Origin: SVTX01 sp045588675
GTDB taxonomy: Bacteria; Bacillota; Clostridia; Oscillospirales; CAG-272
Length of the DNA: 64,000 nucleotides
Direction: 5' to 3'
Assembly: GCA_045588675.1 (NCBI GenBank)
Contig: JAZNER010000046.1
Span: 62,001-126,000, forward strand
A model generated the notes under the pieces. That model had not been told where the DNA came from, did not search any database, and saw only the letters and a program-made list of their open reading frames with translations. This document shows positions 59,490 through 64,000 of this stretch, one piece after another. Each line of letters starts with the position of its first letter. Within the stretch, counting starts at the first letter, position 1. The translations under genes and the position numbers were made by a program.

Positions 59490-60971
59490 TCAAAAAATGT
59501 TTGCAATCTTACAGAATTTTTCGTAAGCATTATCCCACACGCCTCTATCATTGGTAGGTTCATAATGCTTAAGCTCAAAGGAGTTAGCAACAACCTCTCT
59601 TGCTTGTGACAAGTCCTTGACCTCGCCTGCAGCAATTGCCTGCATCATAAGGTTACCTATTGCGGTTGCTTCCTCAGGTCCTGCACAAACAGGAATACCA
59701 CAAGCATCTGCAGTCATTTGCGAGAGGAATTTGTCCTTTGTTCCACCACCTACGACGTTAATCATAGATGTCTTTTTATTCATAAGCTTTTCTATCGTTT
59801 CAACGGTATATCTGTATTTGAGTGCCAAGGATTCATAAATGCAACGAACAACTTCACCGACGCTTTCAGGAACATGCTGACCTGTTATGCGGCAAAATTC
59901 TCTGATTTTCTCAGGCATATTTCCGGGAGTGTTGAAGGTATGGTAATCGGGATTGATGATTGAAGCAAACGGTGTTGCTTCCTTTGCCCAAGCTTCCATT
60001 TGAGCAAAGCTGTATTCATTACCCTCTCGCTTCCACTGTCTTCTTGACTCTTGGATAATCCAAAGTCCCATAATGTTTTTGAGGAAACGGATAGTATCCA
60101 TCGCGCCGCCTTCATTTGTGAAGTTAGCTTGCATAGTTTCTTCGCTGATATGAGGCTCGGGAAGCTCCGCGCCCATAAGCGACCAAGTTCCGCTGGATAT
60201 GTAAATAAAGTCTTTCTTTTGTGTGGGAACCGCAATAACTGCACTTGCTGTATCGTGAGAAGCAACATTGACAACCTTGATATTATTCTTGCCAACCTCC
60301 TCATTGATTTGAGGGAGAAGTGTGCCGAGATTGTTGCAGGGCTTAACAAGAGGAGCGAAAAGTGAGCGATTAACACCGATTTTGTCAGTTAAATCAAATG
60401 CAAAATCTTTCTTATTTGCATCGAGAATCATACCGGTTGACGCTATTGTATATTCTGTTGCCATCTTACCTGTTAGAAAATAGTTCAAAAGGTCAGGTAT
60501 GAAAAGCATTTTGTCAGCTCTGTCAAGCATTTCGGGGTCGTCGCGTCTATCAGCGGCAAGCTGATTGAGCGTATTGAAATCCGCTGCCTGAATACCTGTA
60601 ACTCTATAAATTTCTTCGGGAGAAACAAAATTCTTTACATAGTCGGTAATATTTACTGTTCTGGTGTCACGGTAATGATAAGGGTTAGACATCATTTTGC
60701 CGTTTTTATCAATAAGAGCATAGTCAACTCCCCAGGTGTCAATACCGACAGAAGTTACATTGTCGCCCTCGATAACTGTTTTTGTGATTGAATTTTTAAT
60801 TTCAAAGAATATTCTTAAAATATCCCAAGTAAATCTTCCGTTTACGAAAACGGGGTCGTTTGAAAAGCGGTGATTTTCACGAAGCGTTAATTTGCTTCCG
60901 TCAAATGAGCCAACAATGCCTCTGCCACTGGAAGCACCAAGGTCTATGGCTAGCATTTTTAGTTCTGACAT
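59490..60971 (-). CDS. rhaB: Rhamnulokinase
   Basis: FGGY-family kinase of 493 residues that phosphorylates L-rhamnulose. It starts MLAIDLGASSGRGIVG (ATP phosphate motif), then SVGIDTWGVDYALIDK and HYRDTRT, which mark the RhaB branch. NVASHDTASAVIAVP, SSGTWSLMGAE and VGGGTKDKFLSQMTADA follow. No rhaA, rhaD or transporter genes adjoin it. The start has CGGAGG upstream. It is 87 bases from prs in the same direction. Confidence 0.93.
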   Translation of the reverse strand: MSELKMLAIDLGASSGRGIVGSFDGSKLTLRENHRFSNDPVFVNGRFTWDILRIFFEIKNSITKTVIEGDNVTSVGIDTWGVDYALIDKNGKMMSNPYHYRDTRTVNITDYVKNFVSPEEIYRVTGIQAADFNTLNQLAADRRDDPEMLDRADKMLFIPDLLNYFLTGKMATEYTIASTGMILDANKKDFAFDLTDKIGVNRSLFAPLVKPCNNLGTLLPQINEEVGKNNIKVVNVASHDTASAVIAVPTQKKDFIYISSGTWSLMGAELPEPHISEETMQANFTNEGGAMDTIRFLKNIMGLWIIQESRRQWKREGNEYSFAQMEAWAKEATPFASIINPDYHTFNTPGNMPEKIREFCRITGQHVPESVGEVVRCIYESLALKYRYTVETIEKLMNKKTSMINVVGGGTKDKFLSQMTADACGIPVCAGPEEATAIGNLMMQAIAAGEVKDLSQAREVVANSFELKHYEPTNDRGVWDNAYEKFCKIANIF

Positions 60972-61218
60972 AAATACCTCCGTAATGATTTTATATTAGT
61001 AATAATACTACATCATAAATTATAGCATATTTCGCTCTGATTTGTTTGAACATTTTGTTAACATAAGCTTTCTTTTACAAATAATCTTAATAAAAATCTA
61101 AATTCGACATCATTCACTTTTTTTAGTTTGATTCATAAAATGTAATAAGTCACAATAATGTGGCGAATTGTTTTTTATATCTATTTTACATTGCCTTGCG
61201 GTGTATGAAAGGATTATT

Positions 61219-62145
61219 ATGGATAAGAATTCAAAACAATATACATTTGCCGTTTTGGGCGGAGATAAACGGCAAGCAATTATTGCTGAAAGGCTGCTTT
61301 TATCAAATCACAAGGTAAAGCTATTTGGGCTTGGAGAGGTTGGTCAATCAATATCCGGAGCTGAGATTTGCTCGGATGTGAGCCTTGCTGTATCAGGAAG
61401 CGATTTTTTACTTCTTCCCTTGCCTGTTTCAAGAGATAAAATCAATTTGAATTTATCAAGTGATTGCACACAGTCACAGATAAAGCTCGCAGATATTATT
61501 TTACTCGCATCGAGTAGCGGAGCTTCAGCAATTTTAGGCGGAATGATGACTGATGAATTTGAACGGCTTGCTAGTATCAAGGGCATTTGTGCTTATGATT
61601 ATTATAAAAGCGAAGAGCTGCAGCGCAAGAATGCTCTGCCAAGTGCCGAGGGAGCTTTAATGCTTGCAATGGAGCATACAGAGATAAATATTGATGGAAT
61701 GAATGTCCTTGTTAGCGGATATGGAAAAATCGGAGCTTGCTTATCATTAATTTTGAAAAAACTTGGCGCTAATGTAACAGTTGCGGCAAGACGTGATGAA
61801 AGCTTATGCGATGCCGCACTGTCGGGCTTAAAAACAGTAAAAATTGATAAATACAGTGATAATGAAGGCTTACGATATGCTTTTCAAACGAGCGATGTTG
61901 TTTTCAATACGATTCCAAGCATAGTTTTCAACGAAAAAATTGTCAGGTCCAAATTGACAAAGCCATTATACATTGAAATAGCGTCAAATCCCGGAGGAAT
62001 TGACCGTTTTGCTGCTCGCGATGCGGGAGTAAATATCATAAACGCGCCGTCGTTACCCGGCAAATATGCTCCCATTAATGCTGGCGAATATATATTCGAA
62101 ACTATTATGGATTTTCTTAAAAGTGAAGGCTATTTATCCTACTAA
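61219..62145 (+). CDS. dpaA: Dipicolinate synthase subunit A
   Basis: SpoVFA-type subunit, 308 residues, that with DpaB makes dipicolinic acid from dihydrodipicolinate in the mother cell. The N-terminus YTFAVLGGDKRQAIIAERL and the Rossmann motif VLVSGYGKIGACLSLILKKLG (about residues 169-189, read in two parts) are as in the family. NTIPSIVFNEKIV and IEIASNPGGID are also present. The ATG at 61219 has GAAAGGA upstream, preferred to a longer frame. Expression is expected in sporulation, but no SigK promoter was recognised. Confidence 0.93.
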   Translation: MDKNSKQYTFAVLGGDKRQAIIAERLLLSNHKVKLFGLGEVGQSISGAEICSDVSLAVSGSDFLLLPLPVSRDKINLNLSSDCTQSQIKLADIILLASSSGASAILGGMMTDEFERLASIKGICAYDYYKSEELQRKNALPSAEGALMLAMEHTEINIDGMNVLVSGYGKIGACLSLILKKLGANVTVAARRDESLCDAALSGLKTVKIDKYSDNEGLRYAFQTSDVVFNTIPSIVFNEKIVRSKLTKPLYIEIASNPGGIDRFAARDAGVNIINAPSLPGKYAPINAGEYIFETIMDFLKSEGYLSY

Positions 62146-62204
62146 ACATTTTTAATATTTTGAAACAATTATATAAGTGCTTTCGTGGCACGAGAGGGAT
62201 TTAT

Positions 62205-62765
62205 ATGATAGGTTATGCTATGTGTGGCTCTTTTTGCACCTTTGCCGATTCTGTGGCGGTGCTTAAAGAGTTAAAGAATAAATATAGCGACATTATACCA
62301 ATTATGAGCTTTAATGCCTACAACACGGATACAAGGTTTGGCAGAGCTTGTGATTGGATTGATGTTGTTGAGGATATTTGCGGCAAAAGAATTATAAACA
62401 CGATAGACGAAGCCGAGCCGTTGGGACCCAAAATACATCTTGATGCTCTTGTCATATCGCCTTGCACGGGAAATACTTTGGCAAAGCTGGCAAACGGCAT
62501 TACCGACACACCTGTGTGTATGGCTGCAAAAGCTCATCTGCGACAGGATAGACCGTTGCTGATTGCGCTGGCAACCAATGATGCGATGTCGGCAAATCTT
62601 GGGAACCTGAGTCGTCTTTTGATGAGAAAAAGTGTCTATTTTGTTCCAATGAAGCAGGATGAGCCTGTAAAAAAGCCTCATTCCTTGGTTTGTGATTTTT
62701 CTCTTATCCCGGAGGCTCTTGAAAAGAGCTTAAAGGGAGAGCAAATGCGCAAATTGTTCTTATAA
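62205..62765 (+). CDS. dpaB: Dipicolinate synthase subunit B
   Basis: SpoVFB-type flavoprotein subunit, 186 residues. It begins MIGYAMCGSFCTFADSVAVL and has DALVISPCTGNTLAKLANGI, KAHLRQDRPLLIALATND and VYFVPMKQDEPVKKPHSLV, all typical. The ATG at 62205 has GAGAGGGA upstream. It follows dpaA by 59 bases, ends in a terminator, and unlike in Bacillus is not followed by asd-dapG-dapA. Confidence 0.93.
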   Translation: MIGYAMCGSFCTFADSVAVLKELKNKYSDIIPIMSFNAYNTDTRFGRACDWIDVVEDICGKRIINTIDEAEPLGPKIHLDALVISPCTGNTLAKLANGITDTPVCMAAKAHLRQDRPLLIALATNDAMSANLGNLSRLLMRKSVYFVPMKQDEPVKKPHSLVCDFSLIPEALEKSLKGEQMRKLFL

Positions 62766-62771
62766 TTTATG

Positions 62772-62808
62772 TAGGACTGTTATTTTAGCAGTCCTATTTT
62801 GTTGTTTT
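62772..62808 (+). terminator. Intrinsic terminator after dpaB
   Basis: Stem TAGGACTG/CAGTCCTA with a nine-base loop, then TTTTGTTGTTTT. Confidence 0.85.
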
Positions 62809-62812
62809 CCTG

Positions 62813-62841
62813 TTGACTTGTAGCGAATTGTGTGATATAAT
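62813..62841 (+). promoter_or_regulatory. Promoter of the cobalamin riboswitch transcript
   Basis: TTGACT (62813-62818), 17-base spacer, TATAAT (62836-62841). The riboswitch follows. Confidence 0.85.
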
Positions 62842-62859
62842 AAGAGTACATAATTGAAT

Positions 62860-63115
62860 AAACACAGTTCATCTGAATTACAAGTAATTCGTTGTCGGGT
62901 ATGATTTATATGCTCGGGGATAAGGAAATGCGGTCAGAATCCGCAGCAACAGCCATTACCGTATTTAAAGGGTTAAAGCTTTATAAGTCGGAATGCTTAT
63001 CGGACTGTGACCGATAAAGGTCTCTTGGGCAATGTGAGGAGATACGGAAACGACAGCTTTCAAGCAGGGGAAGCTTTTTTGTTGCGCACTCACAGGAGAG
63101 TGCTTTTATTTTTAT
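62860..63115 (+). promoter_or_regulatory. Cobalamin riboswitch with tandem terminators
   Basis: The 386-base gap before the lipoprotein gene holds the cobalamin aptamer: GGATAAGGAAATGCGGTCAG (62918 on) with AATCCGCAGCAACAGCC is the conserved core, and AAGTCGGAATGCTTATC (62987-63003) is the B12 box. The expression platform has two hairpins with T runs: AGCTTTC/GGAAGCT (63055-63075, then TTTTTT) and GCACTC/GAGTGC (63086-63103, then TTTTATTTTTAT). Bound cobalamin should stop transcription of the lipoprotein and transporter genes. Confidence 0.88.
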
Positions 63116-63150
63116 CCTTTTATGCAATATACATATGAAAGGAATAATAT

Positions 63151-63564
63151 ATGAAAAAATTCAGCTTAAAACTATTATCAATTTTATGTGCTCTTGTGCT
63201 TTTAATTTCGGTTGTATCCTGCAATAAGACAGAAGCTTCTACAGGTCTGTGGGAGAATGCGACCTACAAATCAAGTACAGAAATCGGAAATGGCAGTAAA
63301 TCTATTGAGATTGAAATTGTCATAGACGCTGATTCTATTGTTTTGGAAATAAACACCGACAAGGAGAATGTGGGAGAGGCTCTGTTTGAACTTGGTCTTA
63401 TTAATGATGCCTCATTTTTTGACACCTTGAACGGAATAAAGGCGGACTGGGCGAAGGATAAAGCATATTGGGGATTTTACCTTGAAAATGAAATGCTTCC
63501 TTACGGTGTATCTGATGCTAAAATAAACGGCGGCGAGCATTACAGGTTTGTTTACACAAAATGA
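63151..63564 (+). CDS. DUF4430 lipoprotein under B12 control
   Basis: A 137-residue lipoprotein with lipobox Cys24 (VVSC). The mature domain has KSIEIEIVIDADSIV and DKAYWGFYLENEMLPYGVS, matching DUF4430, a fold related to the cobalamin-binding end of transcobalamin. With the riboswitch upstream and an ECF S component downstream (one base between stop and start), it is probably a surface receptor feeding a corrinoid importer. The ligand is inferred, not shown. The ribosome binding site is GAAAGGAA. Confidence 0.85.
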   Translation: MKKFSLKLLSILCALVLLISVVSCNKTEASTGLWENATYKSSTEIGNGSKSIEIEIVIDADSIVLEINTDKENVGEALFELGLINDASFFDTLNGIKADWAKDKAYWGFYLENEMLPYGVSDAKINGGEHYRFVYTK

Positions 63565-63565
63565 T

Positions 63566-64000
63566 ATGGCAAACAAATTTAATTATTCTCGCAGAGTGCG
63601 CGAAATATGCATTTTTGCAATGCTCGGTGCGCTTATGTTTTGCTCAAAGGTTATTATGGAGGTATTGCCTAACATTCACCTGCTTGGAATGTTGACAATG
63701 GTCTACACCCTCACATTCAGAAAAAAGGCTTTGATACCGATATACATTTATGTTTTTTTGAACGGACTTTATGCAGGCTTTGATGTATGGTGGATTCCGT
63801 ATCTGTATATATGGACGGTTTTGTGGGGAGTTACCATGCTTTTGCCTAAGAATATGCCTCGTGCAATTGGATATATAGTTTATCCAATCGTCTGTTCAAT
63901 TCACGGATTTTTATTTGGAATACTTTATGCACCCGCACAGGCTCTGTTTTTTAATTTGAATTTTGCAGAAACATTAGCTTGGATAGGCTTTGGTGCTTGG
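63566..64000 (+). CDS. ECF transporter S component, partial
   Basis: The first 145 residues of a membrane protein that runs off the window. The start MANKFNYSRRVREICIFAMLGALMFCSKVIME shows the S-component N-terminal helix pattern (read in two parts: RVREICIFAMLGALM and FCSKVIMEVLP). Helices TLTFRKKALIPIYIYVFLNGL and PYLYIWTVLWGVTML follow. The position under a cobalamin riboswitch and behind a DUF4430 lipoprotein suggests it takes up cobalamin or a precursor. ECF ATPase and T genes may lie beyond the edge. Confidence 0.85.
   Translation, partial: MANKFNYSRRVREICIFAMLGALMFCSKVIMEVLPNIHLLGMLTMVYTLTFRKKALIPIYIYVFLNGLYAGFDVWWIPYLYIWTVLWGVTMLLPKNMPRAIGYIVYPIVCSIHGFLFGILYAPAQALFFNLNFAETLAWIGFGAW

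Noticed and set aside
1..64000. tRNA, rRNA, insertion sequences, prophage or defence genes
   Set aside because: None recognised; gene order, codon use and promoters look like a stable core chromosome region.

Overview
The window reads as chromosomal DNA of an AT-rich, endospore-forming Firmicute, most likely a gut member of class Clostridia (Oscillospirales/Ruminococcaceae-like). The signs are a PolC-type replicative polymerase, a T-box leader on thrS, the sporulation regulator SpoIIID, both dipicolinate synthase subunits, a PdaA-type cortex deacetylase, the MEP isoprenoid pathway (ispE, dxr, ispG), and many consensus -35/-10 promoters with 17-base spacers. No rRNA, tRNA, transposase, phage or CRISPR array was seen.

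Layout, left to right. 1-9.9 kb: htpG (-), ispE (+), an acyl carrier protein (-), a comEC-like channel, a metallophosphoesterase, a bifunctional penicillin-binding protein, a TspO-like membrane protein and a DUF4430-like lipoprotein. 10-13.2 kb: a cytidylate-kinase-like NTPase and, on the other strand, a MutS-like ATPase with a PHP phosphatase. 13.4-19.1 kb: uxaC, a small membrane protein, a 2-hydroxyacid dehydrogenase, an RsuA-type pseudouridine synthase and the Tex RNA-binding protein. 19.3-24.9 kb: an MsmK/UgpC-type ABC ATPase, an XRE-TPR regulator with a lipoprotein, a divergent methylglyoxal synthase homologue, and T-box-controlled thrS. 25.1-36.0 kb: the conserved cluster pyrH-frr-uppS-cdsA-dxr-rseP-ispG-polC, which joins nucleotide supply, ribosome recycling, cell-wall and phospholipid precursors, isoprenoids and replication.

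36-45.5 kb: a leucine-rich-repeat protein (-), dut, two metallochaperone-like P-loop proteins (one with a long His/Cys tandem repeat, one fused to a DUF1980-like domain), an acyltransferase, a Cys-rich clostridial protein, and a hexuronate locus (ThuA, AraC, uxuA, SDR reductase) that complements uxaC upstream. 45.6-46 kb holds no sizeable gene but has a strong promoter and stable RNA hairpins. 46-51 kb: spoIIID, a SpoU methyltransferase, proC, a YesL-like membrane protein, two polysaccharide deacetylases and a small membrane protein. 51.3-58.2 kb: rlmB, a very unusual 907-residue P-type-ATPase-like protein without the phosphorylation motif, the TIGR03960 radical-SAM/DUF2344 pair and a small abundant-looking protein. 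58.2-64 kb: a long-form PRPP synthetase, rhaB, dpaA-dpaB and, at the right edge, a cobalamin riboswitch controlling a DUF4430 lipoprotein and an ECF-type S component that runs off the window.

The most interesting items are the P-type ATPase-like pseudoenzyme (52257-54980), the His/Cys-repeat metallochaperone pair (37555-39660), the B12-riboswitch uptake unit (62813-64000), the methylglyoxal synthase homologue with altered active-site residues (22314-22739) and the orphan structured transcript (about 45763-45960). Family names were assigned by reading motifs from memory; no database search was run.
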